64,000 nucleotides of DNA from Candidatus Bathyarchaeota archaeon (GCA_004376295.1 SOJZ01000028.1:1-64000), one strand, 5' to 3'. Positions 1 to 9,402 are shown, counted from the stretch's first letter. A program made the numbers and translations. The notes: a model not told the origin generated them from the letters alone.

Positions 1-289
1 ATCCGTTTTCTATTAGTTGTGTAGCGTCTTTGATGTTGTTGGCTGTTCTGCATGTCCATTCATCATCGTTTAGGTTTAGTAGTTGTGTATAGATTAACGT
101 GGTTTCGATTTTTCGGTGTCCCATTTGTTGCTTGACTAGGAGTATATCTCTGGTTTTTGAGTAGAGCATTGTAGCGAAATAGTGTCTAAAGTCGTAGAGC
201 CTTATGGTTCTTAGTTCGGGTTTGTGTAGTCTTTTTGCTAGTTTGTTACGGTGTAGTCGGTAATGTTTTCCGTAGTTGTTGGAGTGCAT
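1..289 (-). pseudogene. C-terminal fragment of a tyrosine recombinase, running off the left edge
   Basis: Read on the minus strand, this stretch encodes the catalytic C-terminal part of an XerC/D-like tyrosine recombinase. Visible motifs are YDFRHYFAT (the box-II H-x-x-R region, with Y in place of the usual first His), QQMGHRKIETT (the Gly-His box) and LIYTQ with the nucleophilic Tyr. The N-terminal core-binding domain and the first catalytic Arg are absent. The reading frame continues upstream past position 289 to an ATG at 404-406 through sequence unlike a recombinase. The TGCA repeat at 285-300 lies exactly at this junction. The 3' end is outside the window. I read it as a truncated gene joined to foreign sequence. 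The family call is secure; whether it is dead is inferred. Confidence 0.7.
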
Positions 290-300
290 GCATGCATGCA
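285..300. repeat. TGCA-tetramer repeat, site 1 (16 nt)
   Basis: TGCATGCATGCATGCA is the longest copy of the motif in the window: four TGCA units, fully palindromic. It sits where the recombinase C-terminal fragment begins and joins upstream sequence of unknown origin. Confidence 0.85.
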
Positions 301-567
301 GATCGATTTTTGATTTCGCACCAACCGATAAGCTATCAGAAATTGGGTCAACAGACTTCAGTATCCCGTGTTGTACTTCCTTGAGCAAAATACCATTGTT
401 TACCATGAAAACGGCTGATGGAACTTCTTCTTTGGGAACTTTGATGGTCTTTTGTGTTTGGGAAGTTTTTTTTGGGAATTTTCCTCTGTCGGAAGATTTT
501 TTTGGGAAGTGGGAAAAATAAGGATAGAAAAAGTGGTGGTGGAATAGTGCTAATCTGCTTCTTTGTT

Positions 568-1833
568 TTATCTCTGCGTTTGTTTTATCTCTTCTCCAAC
601 TTTTTGTCCCAGTTTTCTCATCGGTCTTCTTATTAAAGGCTGAACTATTTTTGACAGATGGGATACTCTTGTTCTTTCTTCTTTCAGCTCCATTTCCAAT
701 TCTTGCATGCCTTGTTGATACACTTGTTTAAGCTTCTCGATCTCCTTCAATGTCTCACAATCTAATTTTCGCATTTCTATTATCTGCTCTTCAAGACCTT
801 GATTCTTTTCGGTTATGGTTTCAGCGATTGTCCTGTAACTATTAACATCTTCTTGCAACTTCGTTACCGCTTTGCTCAACTCTCCAATTTTTTCACGGGT
901 TTCAGGCTGAACTAATTGTTTTATCGTCAAGAACTTCTTTAACTGGATGAATTTTCCTCCGAGTCGCATAGTTGTCAAGTATGTATCATCGCTTGTCGGT
1001 ATGGCTTTTCCACACAGTTTCTTGCCGGCCGTCAACCCAATCCCCGAATCTATTGCAGTGCTCAAAAACATTTTACGGAAACAATGAAACGTCAAGCTTT
1101 TCCCATTTAGTTCTATTTGAGCTTTGTCAACGAGCTTCTGGAGCAAACGGTTAAGCCACTCGTCACTTATGTGCCTTCTAGCGTTGGAAGGAAACAAGTA
1201 AAGGTTATCTTTCTTCAAAGTGGGTACATATATCTTCAATAGTTCAACCGTTTCGCTGCTCAAGAAACCATGAGCCACAATCTCTTCTTTATTCGTCATG
1301 ACATCAAACATTATTGGTGGTTCTTGATCTAAAGAAGGCAAGTCTCCTTTCTTGATCTTGATGAAATCCGAAATTCTAAGTCCCAAATCTGTTGCCATGC
1401 TTAGGATTACTCTTTCTCTGAGGTCTGCAACCTCAAACATTTTACGAACATGATCTATACATAAAGGGAAGCTTCTACTGGTTTTAACAGTCTTAGTGAC
1501 TTTGCTTCCAGACCTCATATGAACAGGCATTTGGTAAAATCTAAAAAGCTGTCTTATTCCCAATGTAAAATTTCGCGCAGTATTAGTCTTATATCCTTGC
1601 TCTAAAAGATAACTGTGAAACTTTTCAATTTCCTTTACAAATCTTGCCGCTCTGTTACGGTATTCAATGAGATTTTCGCTCTCTCTTTGTGTCAAATCGC
1701 TTTTTCTGATTTCAAGAACTTCTCTAGGAGACTTGTCAAACCATTCGCAAAACTTCTTGATTCCAATTCGATACGATTTCTTAGTGTTAGGGTTCGCAAC
1801 TGAGTCTAAGTATTCTTTTACGCTCAACTCCAT
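568..1833 (-). CDS. Tyrosine recombinase / integrase with C-terminal coiled coil
   Basis: Site-specific recombinase of the phage-integrase family, about 421 aa. An N-terminal SAM-like core-binding region is followed by the catalytic domain with Arg in GLRISD, FHCFRK (H-x-x-R), and the nucleophile in DDTYLTT. A roughly 90-residue acidic/basic coiled coil follows (EKNQGLEEQIIEMRKL and onward), as in several archaeal integrases. I prefer the ATG at 1833 because GGAG lies 9 nt upstream; a TTG at 1869 would add 12 residues. It lies next to the truncated recombinase at the window edge, and no neighbouring viral genes are seen on this side. It could be the integrase of an element extending leftwards, or in principle of the viral module 35 kb away. 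No attachment site was found beside it. Confidence 0.85.
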   Translation of the reverse strand: MELSVKEYLDSVANPNTKKSYRIGIKKFCEWFDKSPREVLEIRKSDLTQRESENLIEYRNRAARFVKEIEKFHSYLLEQGYKTNTARNFTLGIRQLFRFYQMPVHMRSGSKVTKTVKTSRSFPLCIDHVRKMFEVADLRERVILSMATDLGLRISDFIKIKKGDLPSLDQEPPIMFDVMTNKEEIVAHGFLSSETVELLKIYVPTLKKDNLYLFPSNARRHISDEWLNRLLQKLVDKAQIELNGKSLTFHCFRKMFLSTAIDSGIGLTAGKKLCGKAIPTSDDTYLTTMRLGGKFIQLKKFLTIKQLVQPETREKIGELSKAVTKLQEDVNSYRTIAETITEKNQGLEEQIIEMRKLDCETLKEIEKLKQVYQQGMQELEMELKEERTRVSHLSKIVQPLIRRPMRKLGQKVGEEIKQTQR

Positions 1834-2017
1834 TCGACCACACTCCATTATTGGCTTTCCGTATATCAAGATGTCGGTTTTGCCAACTATGAGTATGGTC
1901 TTCCCCCGAAGTAGCCCTATCTAAGGTGTTACTTCCACAATCAAGAATGGTTTTTGGCGTCTATGAATATTCACTGATACGTCAAATGAGAAATAGATGA
2001 TGCGCACACAACATTAG

Positions 2018-3838
2018 CTAACTGGGTGTTATTATTCCGTCTTTCATCATTATTTTTCTTTCTGCATAGTCGGCAATGTCTTGTTCATGGGTGATAACAA
2101 TGATTGTAGTTTTTGTTTCTTCATGGAATTTTTTGAGTAAATCCATGACTTGTTTTCCAGTTACAGAGTCCAAATCACCGGTTGGTTCATCGGCAAATAT
2201 CACGGCAGGACGATTGGTTAATGCCCGGGCGATGACTACACGTTGCATTTGCCCACCGCTCAATGTGGCGGGATACTGTTTAGCTTGCTGATCAAGCCCA
2301 ACTCCCTCTAGAAGATTTTCTATACGATCTTTCAAATCCTTGCTTAATCCAGCCAGATCTGCTGGCAACGCTACATTCTCTCGGGTGTCGAAATGAGGCA
2401 ACAATGTATAGGTTTGGAATATGAAACCCATCTCTAACAGTCTAGACTTGGATTTTGCAGAATCACCTAATTCATGAAGATTTTTTCCGCGAAACAGCAC
2501 AACTCCATAATCGGGTGTATCGAGACCTGCAATGCAATTTAAGAGAGTTGTTTTTCCTGCTCCAGAATTTCCTAAAATCGCAACAAATTCTCCCTCTTTA
2601 ATATCAAGATTCACTCCACGAAGAGCGTATACAGTTGTCTTTCCAAGATTGTAGTTCTTGGTTAATCCTCTCACAGCGAGAATAATGTCATCAGCCACGT
2701 CAAATGCGTCAGAATCCTTGTGGTCGAAAAGTTGTCTGTCAAAGCTGAAATAGGGAATATCGGATCCAAAGAGGTCTGTCCACGTTTTTAGAAGTTCAGC
2801 TTCAACAAACAAGTCAATACTTAATTCTGCTATGGACAGTAGCCGGGTCTGGAAGTCATTAACGGAATCGATGGTTTTTACTCCATTTTTCTGTTCATCC
2901 AGATAATCACGAAGGTGAATTTGACATTCTTGAAGTTTGTCTTGTACTTCGATTAGTAACGCTTTTCCATACTCGATTTCTGACGCCATTTCCGCAAGTG
3001 CCGCATTAAGGTTCACGGCATCGTTCTTTAAGTGATATGAGGGAAGTACCGTGCGGGGAACTTGGAATAGGTCAAAAATTCGAGAGATTACACTGCCTAT
3101 GTCATCTAAGGCACTGAGTTTTGCTGTTAAAATCCGGAGGAACAGTTCCAGTTTGGTCTGTAGTTTCTGGTTTTTGCTCCGATAGTGAGTTCCTTCCACT
3201 CCCAATTTCAGTCTTTCAAGCACACGATCCATTTCTTGTAGACGAGTAACCGTTGGTTTCAGAAATATCCTAAAGAAATTTGAAAAGAGTAATTTGTCAA
3301 CCAATTTGTCTATGTTCATTTTAGTTTCACTGTTTGAACTCTTGAAGATTGGAGAGTCAAATCCGGAGAGGAAAAACCGATGTTCTCGGTTCTCTACGAT
3401 GTCCCATGAAATCACAATACTTCTCGATTGAATCTCGCAGTGCATGTTTGGTATATCTTTGCTGATCTTCTCTAATCGGCTATCAAAGATCTTTGCAAGA
3501 TTGGGGTCGACCTCTTTGACAAAATCTTTGACGATTCTGGATGTTTCTCGTAATTCTTGGTTGTTTTTCAGTTCTTGTTCGAATTTGGACTTGTTGCCAA
3601 TGTAATACTTTGTGAAACTGTCAAGAGTTCTTTTTTCAAATTTCTCCATAGTTTTGCTGTCAATATTTCCGTCATCTTTTTGTCCAGATAAGACGATGAA
3701 TGTGTTGAGTTCTTGACTGTTAATGGCTGAAGCGGGAATTCCCAGACTCTTTCGATAATGTGACAAAAGCCGCTTTTGCAAGGTTACATTGTTGGATTGT
3801 GATGATTTGTCTATTAATCCTGCCGTGTAGATTCTCAT
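2018..3838 (-). CDS. ABC transporter ATPase with a 380-residue N-terminal extension
   Basis: The last ~226 residues are a LolD/MacB-type ABC ATPase: Walker A GNSGAGKT (about 423-430), Q-loop in FIFQTYTLL, signature LSGGQMQR (about 526) and Walker B VIFADEPTGDLDS. The first ~380 residues form a mostly helical, charged domain with no transmembrane segment and no family I recognise. The start overlaps the preceding ATPase stop by 4 nt, so this is the last gene of the operon PadR - FtsX permease - ATPase - ATPase, or at least translationally coupled to the upstream ATPase. It probably energises the large FtsX permease, possibly as one half of an ATPase heterodimer, with the extension sensing or recruiting a partner. 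ATPase call certain; the extension's role is unknown. Confidence 0.85.
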   Translation of the reverse strand: MRIYTAGLIDKSSQSNNVTLQKRLLSHYRKSLGIPASAINSQELNTFIVLSGQKDDGNIDSKTMEKFEKRTLDSFTKYYIGNKSKFEQELKNNQELRETSRIVKDFVKEVDPNLAKIFDSRLEKISKDIPNMHCEIQSRSIVISWDIVENREHRFFLSGFDSPIFKSSNSETKMNIDKLVDKLLFSNFFRIFLKPTVTRLQEMDRVLERLKLGVEGTHYRSKNQKLQTKLELFLRILTAKLSALDDIGSVISRIFDLFQVPRTVLPSYHLKNDAVNLNAALAEMASEIEYGKALLIEVQDKLQECQIHLRDYLDEQKNGVKTIDSVNDFQTRLLSIAELSIDLFVEAELLKTWTDLFGSDIPYFSFDRQLFDHKDSDAFDVADDIILAVRGLTKNYNLGKTTVYALRGVNLDIKEGEFVAILGNSGAGKTTLLNCIAGLDTPDYGVVLFRGKNLHELGDSAKSKSRLLEMGFIFQTYTLLPHFDTRENVALPADLAGLSKDLKDRIENLLEGVGLDQQAKQYPATLSGGQMQRVVIARALTNRPAVIFADEPTGDLDSVTGKQVMDLLKKFHEETKTTIIVITHEQDIADYAERKIMMKDGIITPS

Positions 3839-4605
3839 TTGGAGGACTCCTCCTTTTTGAATGGCCCATGTTCAATGCTGGACACTCTTCCGTCAGTCAT
3901 ATGGACTATGTAGTCGCACTGTTCGGCGATCCATCTGTTGTGGGTGACGAGAACTAGGGTTTGTTTGTTAATTTCGTTTATTCGGCGAAAGAGGGCCATA
4001 ACATCGGCGCTTGTTGTAGAATCCAGATCACCGGTGGGTTCATCTCCGAGAATGATTGCGGGTTGGTTAATGAGAGCTCGGGCTACAGCTACTCGTTGTT
4101 GTTGGCCCCCTGAAAGTTCTGAGGGAAGATGGTATAATCTATCTCCCATTCCTAATTCTCTCAAGAGCATTTTTGCCTGTTCTCGGGCTACGCCAGCTTT
4201 TAAGCCTCTTAGCAACAGAGGAGTTTCCACGTTTTCTACAGCTGACAAGAAGGGGAAAAGGTTGAATAACTGGAAAATGAAGCTAATATTATCCAGACGG
4301 AAGGCGGTCATTTGGCTATCTGAGAGTGTAGTTGTATCTATGCCGTCTATGCCGATTTTGCCGCTTGAACGTTTATCCAGATGTCCTATCATGTTCAGGA
4401 GAGTTGTCTTTCCACATCCGGAGGGCCCCATAATGGCCATCATGTCCCCTTTTTGGACAGTGAGGTCTAGTCCTCGAAGGGCATGCACCTCATTGGGCTT
4501 TCCTTCATCATAGCGTTTATGCAAATCAGAAATCACGAGGATAGATTTCTGGTTCTTCTCAACTTGGTTTTTGTCGACTGAAACTCTTTCTTCATTCAGT
4601 ATCAT
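3835..4605 (-). CDS. ABC transporter ATPase, LolD/MacB type
   Basis: Standard 256-aa ATPase of the MacB/LolD/FtsE class that drives mechanotransmission by FtsX-like permeases. Walker A is GPSGCGKT near residue 60, the Q-loop is FIFQLFNLFPF, the signature is LSGGQQQR, Walker B is IILGDEPTGDLDS and the H-loop is VTHN. It lies 14 bp downstream of the permease and overlaps the second ATPase by 4 nt, so the three are co-transcribed. The start is ATG with a modest upstream purine tract. Substrate cannot be deduced; PadR-controlled systems of this type often export hydrophobic compounds, antimicrobial peptides or lipids. Confidence 0.92.
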   Translation of the reverse strand: MILNEERVSVDKNQVEKNQKSILVISDLHKRYDEGKPNEVHALRGLDLTVQKGDMMAIMGPSGCGKTTLLNMIGHLDKRSSGKIGIDGIDTTTLSDSQMTAFRLDNISFIFQLFNLFPFLSAVENVETPLLLRGLKAGVAREQAKMLLRELGMGDRLYHLPSELSGGQQQRVAVARALINQPAIILGDEPTGDLDSTTSADVMALFRRINEINKQTLVLVTHNRWIAEQCDYIVHMTDGRVSSIEHGPFKKEESSK

Positions 4606-4619
4606 GGTTCATTTCCTCT

Positions 4620-7600
4620 TTACCCTACATACCTCAAAGCCTCAGCCGGGGGGATTCTTGAGGCAATCCATCCTGGGATGGCTCCTACGCTTAAGGCGAT
4701 GATGGTGATGAAGCCTAAGTACAGGCCGATGTCGTTCCATGGGATTATCAATGTAGCATTTTGCATGTTTGCAAAGCCCACGCTGATTAGCAGGCCATTG
4801 GCAACTCCAATGAATAGCCCAATTAATCCGAGCACTACTAGCTCAAGCAACACTGAGAGCATCACTTGTTTTCTTGGAAACCCGATTGCTCGCATCATTC
4901 CGATTTCTCTTTTTCTTTCCGCGACATTTCGAACGGAGATTACACCCATACCCACGGACCCTATAACCAAACCAAACGTAACGTAGATTTGCAAGAAAGA
5001 GACAATTCTTTCAGACATCTCTAGAAAAGCCTCGATCTTTGAGTAGAGAACTGTTGCATCAGCGACAAAGAAGTTGTCACCAACTAACTGTCGATATCCC
5101 TGGTCTTTGGTGTTGGTGAATTCTTCGATGGTTTGTGCAACTTCTTCGATCTGGTCATCATCAATTGGGTAAGTGGTCTTGATGAGGAAATAGTCGAATT
5201 GATTTGGAGCTCGCGATATAAATGTTACGCCATCGGCTTCTCCTAAAAAGTTGGTTTGGTTTGCCCAGCGTTCGGGAAGGTAGAGTCTTCCTAGGGCTTC
5301 TGAGAATTCGAAGTGGCCTCCTCCAAGTTGGAATGAGGTTAATGGAAAACCGCCTGCACGCTGGGAGTCCAGCCGCCCCCCAATTGTAAAGGGTTGATAG
5401 ATGGGTACTCCATAGGCAGATGTGTTCATGGGGATCCAGAGTTGCAATCCTAGAGGAAGAAGGAAAGAGTCGGTGAAGACGATTGGGTTTTTGATAATCG
5501 AGCCATTCTTGTCTCGCAGAACATCTACGTCTTCTAGGTCTGAGCCACCAAGTTCCCCCATGGACTCCAGATCGATGTCGCTTAGACCACCCTCCCCTGA
5601 AAGTATTGATGGTAGTGATACGTTGTAGACTGCCATTTTGTAGGTGAAGTCAAAGAACAAATCCCATGCTGTTCTTGACATGTCTAAGAGTTCTTTGTCT
5701 GTTGTGTCTGGATCAAATGATTTTGAAACAACATCTGGAAAACCACTTAGATAGAAATCGTAACGCCAATTAGGGTCAGAAGCATTTGGGGCATCCCCTC
5801 TTATTTGTTCTGGGCGGAGTTCTCCATATCCGAGAGGTAACATATCTGTTTGGGAGTTGAATTCGGGTGAGTATGGGTCTTCTAAGGCTACGAATTTCTG
5901 GAAGTCCGTGGTTGGACGATAGGTTTTGAATCCGATGACGTCTGTTATGTGTCCATCGAGTTTGTACAGTTCTTCCGTGTACGAAATTCCAGTTGATATC
6001 GCCTCTGGCTTATTTAGGTGTACAATGAGATCTACTCCTCGAGAGTCTTCCTCTGTTTGAACAACGGAACTCAAATTTGTGGGGACCAAGGTAGCAACTG
6101 TTACATTCAAGGTCAGGATTACTGCGAAAATTGCGAATGTCAGGGTGGAGCGTGTTATATGAGATGAGATTAATGCGGGGGCTATTTGTGCTACTCCTTT
6201 TACTCCTCTGACTTTTATGAGAAGCCTCCTCAACGCTCTCATTACTATGGGAAGATTGAGTGCCACAAACAGGATTGACCCGATTAGAATTTCCATAATT
6301 CCTATTATCAAAACATCAGGCGCCAAGCCAGAGCTAGTGGGCATCCACTCACCCATTGCGATAGCGAATAAAACGAAGGGTGTGGCCCAAAGAGTGACCG
6401 CAGTAAAGGTCAGCGCTTTTGCGCGATCGATGAAGTGTGACAGGATTATGCCAACGCCAAAGAAGAGTAAACCCGCTCCGATTAGAATATTTCTCCATTC
6501 ATTCAGCGAATCCCAGCCTTGGCTTGCCCAGATGACTTGAGAACTATCATCAAGGACCCCATTAATTAACAGGAAATATGATCCGCCAAGGGCAGCCACT
6601 ATTCCTAACAGAACCAAGTTTCGACTGGATTTTTCTTTGAAGGAAACTTTGATTCCTCGGAGTGCCTCCACAATGTTAACCCGTGATGCTCTCAGAGCCG
6701 GTAATATACCAGTTACGATGCCTAAAGTTACTCCTACTATTACTGACAAGAGTATTACTTGTTGGGAGATAACCGGTTGAACACTTAACTCTCCTGTCCC
6801 AAATAGACTTACGAGATAGAGTGCAACAGCTTGACCAAAGGCTAGACCGCCTACTAAACCCAAGATCCCTCCGATTATTCCTTGAAATAAATTCTCAATC
6901 AATATGGATAGAAAGATGCCTCGGCGATTCTCGCCAACCGCTCTTAGAACGCCTGTCTGAAATTCTCGGTCTTCAACGCTCATGAGTTGAACGTTTGCTA
7001 TCAGTAGGACACCAGTTATCATAATGAGGAGACCCAACGCAGTCAACATCGTGGACATCAAGGTCATAATCAATTCTGCAATACTGAAAAAAATCAATCG
7101 GGGAGATTCAACCCTGTAGATCTTATAGGAATTTCCTGTAAAGGGGTCTATTTGTTCAGGGATAGCTGCTTCTAACTCATCCACTTGTTCTTGAAGATAC
7201 TCTTCGTCAATTTCTGAGGCAAAATGATTGGTTTTAAGAGCCAAGAGATAAGCGGTAACACGATTCTTTTCGCGTATTGGATCCTGTAAACTTACCCAAT
7301 CCTGGAGATGCTCCAGAGTAAACAGTGCTCCACTATATTGGGACCCAATCCCAGGACGTTTTGAATCAAAAACACCAACAATATTGAGTTCAACACTCTC
7401 AATGGCGTAGGTTGGTGTTACGATTGGTAACCCCGTAGTTGAATTGATCGACACAGTTAGAGTAACATTTGTAACCTCTGTATCCAATGAAACTGGAAAG
7501 ATTGTATCCGGATTTAACCCCAAACTTTCTGCTTGACGACTTGACAACAAAATACTTGAATTATCAGTCAAAATAGTGCTGATGTCCATTTTTTCTCCTG

Positions 7601-8006
7601 ATTTCCAATCATAAAAAGAGCCAAATGCCTCTGAGAAATTACTGGGAATTCCAGCTATTTTAACAGAGGGATCAAACTGAGACCCTACCATCATTGGCAA
7701 CTGCGTAGATAATTCTGGCATGATTCCAACCGCAGCGGGAACCAAAGCTCTGATCTTTTCTTGATCAGCCGCCTTTAGATAGCCACCAACGGCAGCATTC
7801 AATACGCGAATGTCAACTTCTCCCTCACTTTGAAGCAGGCTTGTGAGAAACGCATTTTCCAAGGTATCTGTGGTAATTTGAATACCTACCAACAAAGAAA
7901 CTCCAAGTGTTACTGCGAGGATAGCGCTCAGATTCTTTGTCTTTCTTCTCATCAAAGATCTTTTGGCTATCATAAAACTGGCTTTCAATCCCACAGGAAA
8001 CACCAA
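4620..8006 (-). CDS. Large FtsX/MacB-like ABC permease with two FtsX domains
   Basis: An 1128-aa integral membrane protein. An N-terminal TM anchor (about 25-45) precedes a first extracytoplasmic MacB-type periplasmic core domain (about 50-300) and a three-helix FtsX block (about 310-440, with VEDREFQTGVLRAVG as the coupling-helix motif). Further TM helices (about 460-590) follow, then a second, larger extracytoplasmic domain (about 640-960) and a C-terminal FtsX block with AERKREIGMMRAIG (about 1000-1128). This is a fused duplication equivalent to two permease subunits, typical of archaeal and Gram-positive systems. Several in-frame starts (TTG 8006, GTG 8003) exist close together. It is expected to work with the two downstream ATPases. 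Confidence 0.92.
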   Translation of the reverse strand: MVFPVGLKASFMIAKRSLMRRKTKNLSAILAVTLGVSLLVGIQITTDTLENAFLTSLLQSEGEVDIRVLNAAVGGYLKAADQEKIRALVPAAVGIMPELSTQLPMMVGSQFDPSVKIAGIPSNFSEAFGSFYDWKSGEKMDISTILTDNSSILLSSRQAESLGLNPDTIFPVSLDTEVTNVTLTVSINSTTGLPIVTPTYAIESVELNIVGVFDSKRPGIGSQYSGALFTLEHLQDWVSLQDPIREKNRVTAYLLALKTNHFASEIDEEYLQEQVDELEAAIPEQIDPFTGNSYKIYRVESPRLIFFSIAELIMTLMSTMLTALGLLIMITGVLLIANVQLMSVEDREFQTGVLRAVGENRRGIFLSILIENLFQGIIGGILGLVGGLAFGQAVALYLVSLFGTGELSVQPVISQQVILLSVIVGVTLGIVTGILPALRASRVNIVEALRGIKVSFKEKSSRNLVLLGIVAALGGSYFLLINGVLDDSSQVIWASQGWDSLNEWRNILIGAGLLFFGVGIILSHFIDRAKALTFTAVTLWATPFVLFAIAMGEWMPTSSGLAPDVLIIGIMEILIGSILFVALNLPIVMRALRRLLIKVRGVKGVAQIAPALISSHITRSTLTFAIFAVILTLNVTVATLVPTNLSSVVQTEEDSRGVDLIVHLNKPEAISTGISYTEELYKLDGHITDVIGFKTYRPTTDFQKFVALEDPYSPEFNSQTDMLPLGYGELRPEQIRGDAPNASDPNWRYDFYLSGFPDVVSKSFDPDTTDKELLDMSRTAWDLFFDFTYKMAVYNVSLPSILSGEGGLSDIDLESMGELGGSDLEDVDVLRDKNGSIIKNPIVFTDSFLLPLGLQLWIPMNTSAYGVPIYQPFTIGGRLDSQRAGGFPLTSFQLGGGHFEFSEALGRLYLPERWANQTNFLGEADGVTFISRAPNQFDYFLIKTTYPIDDDQIEEVAQTIEEFTNTKDQGYRQLVGDNFFVADATVLYSKIEAFLEMSERIVSFLQIYVTFGLVIGSVGMGVISVRNVAERKREIGMMRAIGFPRKQVMLSVLLELVVLGLIGLFIGVANGLLISVGFANMQNATLIIPWNDIGLYLGFITIIALSVGAIPGWIASRIPPAEALRYVG

Positions 8007-8085
8007 ATTTGATCAAATTCTTTTTTGCTGTCATGCATCTAAAGTTGTGTTGGTGTTATATCACAGTCACATAGGCTCAAATTGC

Positions 8086-8640
8086 TTAGAGAATCTTGGC
8101 GGGTTCATTCTCTTTGATTCTTCGCGCAATCTTCTCAAGCTTCTTAGAACAATCATTCAAAATTTCGGCTATTTCTTCGGCATCTTGCTTTGTCAAGTTG
8201 TCTTTCATGGCAGCTCGGAGGTCTATAAATGTCTTTACAACTCTTTTCGCAGATCCTCTGACATCACACAAGTTTTCATGGTTGATGCAAAACTGAAATC
8301 CTCCAACGAGCATTGGTGCAAGAAATTCCAGTTTTTTCAAAAACTTTTGTCCAAACTTTGCCTGTTCTTCAAAGAATGTTTTTCCTTCATCTGTAAGCAC
8401 ATACTGTTTCATTCCACTTTCTCCGGTGGGTGACTCGTTGGTGTAGCCCTTATCTTGAAGCGAAGCCAGAAGTGGATAGATTGATCCTGGACTTGGTTTC
8501 CACCTTCCACCTGTTTCCCGTTCAATTTCCTCGACAATCTCTGCACCGGACATAGGCTTCTCCGTTAGCAATTTTAAAACTAAGAATCGGAGAAGGCCTC
8601 TTGGGACACCTGCGGTTCGCCTCATCCATCGATCAACCAT
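8086..8640 (-). CDS. PadR-family transcriptional regulator
   Basis: A 184-aa PadR repressor. The N-terminal winged helix has the family pattern LRFLVLKLLTEKPMSGAEI ... PSPGSIYPLLASLQDKGY ... YVLTDEGK (residues ~15-100). The C-terminal dimerisation helices are long, as in subfamily s1. It is the first gene of the minus-strand operon with the FtsX permease and two ATPases, 79 bp upstream of the permease. A strong inverted repeat overlaps its own promoter (8641-8684), so autoregulation is likely. Ligand unknown; PadR proteins often respond to phenolics or drugs that the controlled transporter exports. Confidence 0.93.
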   Translation of the reverse strand: MVDRWMRRTAGVPRGLLRFLVLKLLTEKPMSGAEIVEEIERETGGRWKPSPGSIYPLLASLQDKGYTNESPTGESGMKQYVLTDEGKTFFEEQAKFGQKFLKKLEFLAPMLVGGFQFCINHENLCDVRGSAKRVVKTFIDLRAAMKDNLTKQDAEEIAEILNDCSKKLEKIARRIKENEPAKIL

Positions 8641-8684
8641 TATATCACCAACGATATCAGCAAAGATATCACTGGTGACATATA
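8641..8684 (-). promoter_or_regulatory. PadR operator overlapping the core promoter
   Basis: TATATCACCA at 8641-8650 pairs with TGGTGACATATA at 8673-8684 (one unpaired base), and two GATATC hexamers sit inside at 8653-8658 and 8665-8670. On the minus strand the distal arm contains a TATA-like TTTATATG about 40 nt upstream of the PadR ATG, so the dyad covers TATA box and start site. This would suit a repressor site; binding by this PadR is inferred. Confidence 0.7.
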
Positions 8685-8804
8685 AACATTATGAATTCAG
8701 GTTCTGTTAAGTCTTAGGGTGATAAATCAACCTGTTAACTTTCGGGGGATATAGGTTCCATTCAAAAGTTTATCTGATCCTAAGTGCTTATGGAGTATCT
8801 GAAC

Positions 8805-9137
8805 ATGGATTCTATTCTCGGCTTCATTGGTGTAATCCTCGTTCTTGGTGGTCTCGTTATGTATTATGTTGGCTTGGGAAAATCAGTGAATCATATTGTA
8901 GGTTTTAGGGTACCTCCAACTATGAGAAACCCCGAAATATGGAAGACTGTAAACATTCGCATGGCGAAAATCATGTTCGTACACGGAGTTATCACAACAA
9001 TCGCAGGTTTAACTATATCCGAAACGAGCACGCTCGTGCCAGCAATCCTCGCTGTTGGCATTCTGCCTTTGCTCGGTTATATGGTTTATGGTACATGGTA
9101 TGCTTATGAGCTAGAAAAACGCTGGCTATCTAGCTGA
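8805..9137 (+). CDS. SdpI-like small membrane protein
   Basis: About 110 aa with three to four hydrophobic segments. The motif GFRVPPTMRNPEIWKTVN followed by a TM pair matches the SdpI family (named for the B. subtilis toxin-immunity protein; a general small-membrane-protein family in archaea). I chose ATG 8805 because GGAG lies 9 nt upstream and a TATA-like element at about 8769-8775 would place the transcript start near 8797; GTG 8784 and ATG 8790 are alternatives. It is divergent from the PadR operon and may share that control region. Function in archaea unknown. Confidence 0.75.
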   Translation: MDSILGFIGVILVLGGLVMYYVGLGKSVNHIVGFRVPPTMRNPEIWKTVNIRMAKIMFVHGVITTIAGLTISETSTLVPAILAVGILPLLGYMVYGTWYAYELEKRWLSS

Positions 9138-9155
9138 GCCGACGCGATTAAGTAT

Positions 9156-9341
9156 ATGCATAATTCAAACCGTCCATTACATCAAGTCACTCTTTCAGGG
9201 GAAACTTTGCTAGAATACAAGTTCTACGTTATAGGATTTGTAACTCCTGATGTTGTGCGTCTAAAAGGAGACGTTTGGTTTAGCAAATTGAGTTCTGAGC
9301 AAATATCTTCTGTTGAGCAGTTTCTTTCAGAATATGCATGA
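9156..9341 (+). CDS. Hypothetical small protein (61 aa)
   Basis: A short frame beginning 18 bp after the SdpI-like gene. Residue composition looks protein-like (a beta-rich middle, LEYKFYVIGFVTPDVVRLKG, then an amphipathic helix at the end), with no Cys and no TM segment. No good ribosome-binding site precedes the ATG; a later TTG at 9207 has AGGGGAAA just upstream. I do not recognise the family. It may be a real gene co-transcribed with 8805-9137, or spurious. Confidence 0.4.
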   Translation: MHNSNRPLHQVTLSGETLLEYKFYVIGFVTPDVVRLKGDVWFSKLSSEQISSVEQFLSEYA

Positions 9342-9402
9342 ACGATTAAGCAAAAAAGATAAAACGTATTGGTTCTTTAAGGTTAACCTAGAGGATGCTC
9401 TA

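Noticed and set aside
276-521. Plus-strand open frame at the left edge
   Set aside because: Opposite to the recombinase fragment and its upstream frame; no start signal and low-complexity residues.
3938-4513. Long plus-strand frame (191 codons) opposite the ABC ATPase
   Set aside because: Antisense shadow of a well-conserved ATPase gene; no protein-like motif.
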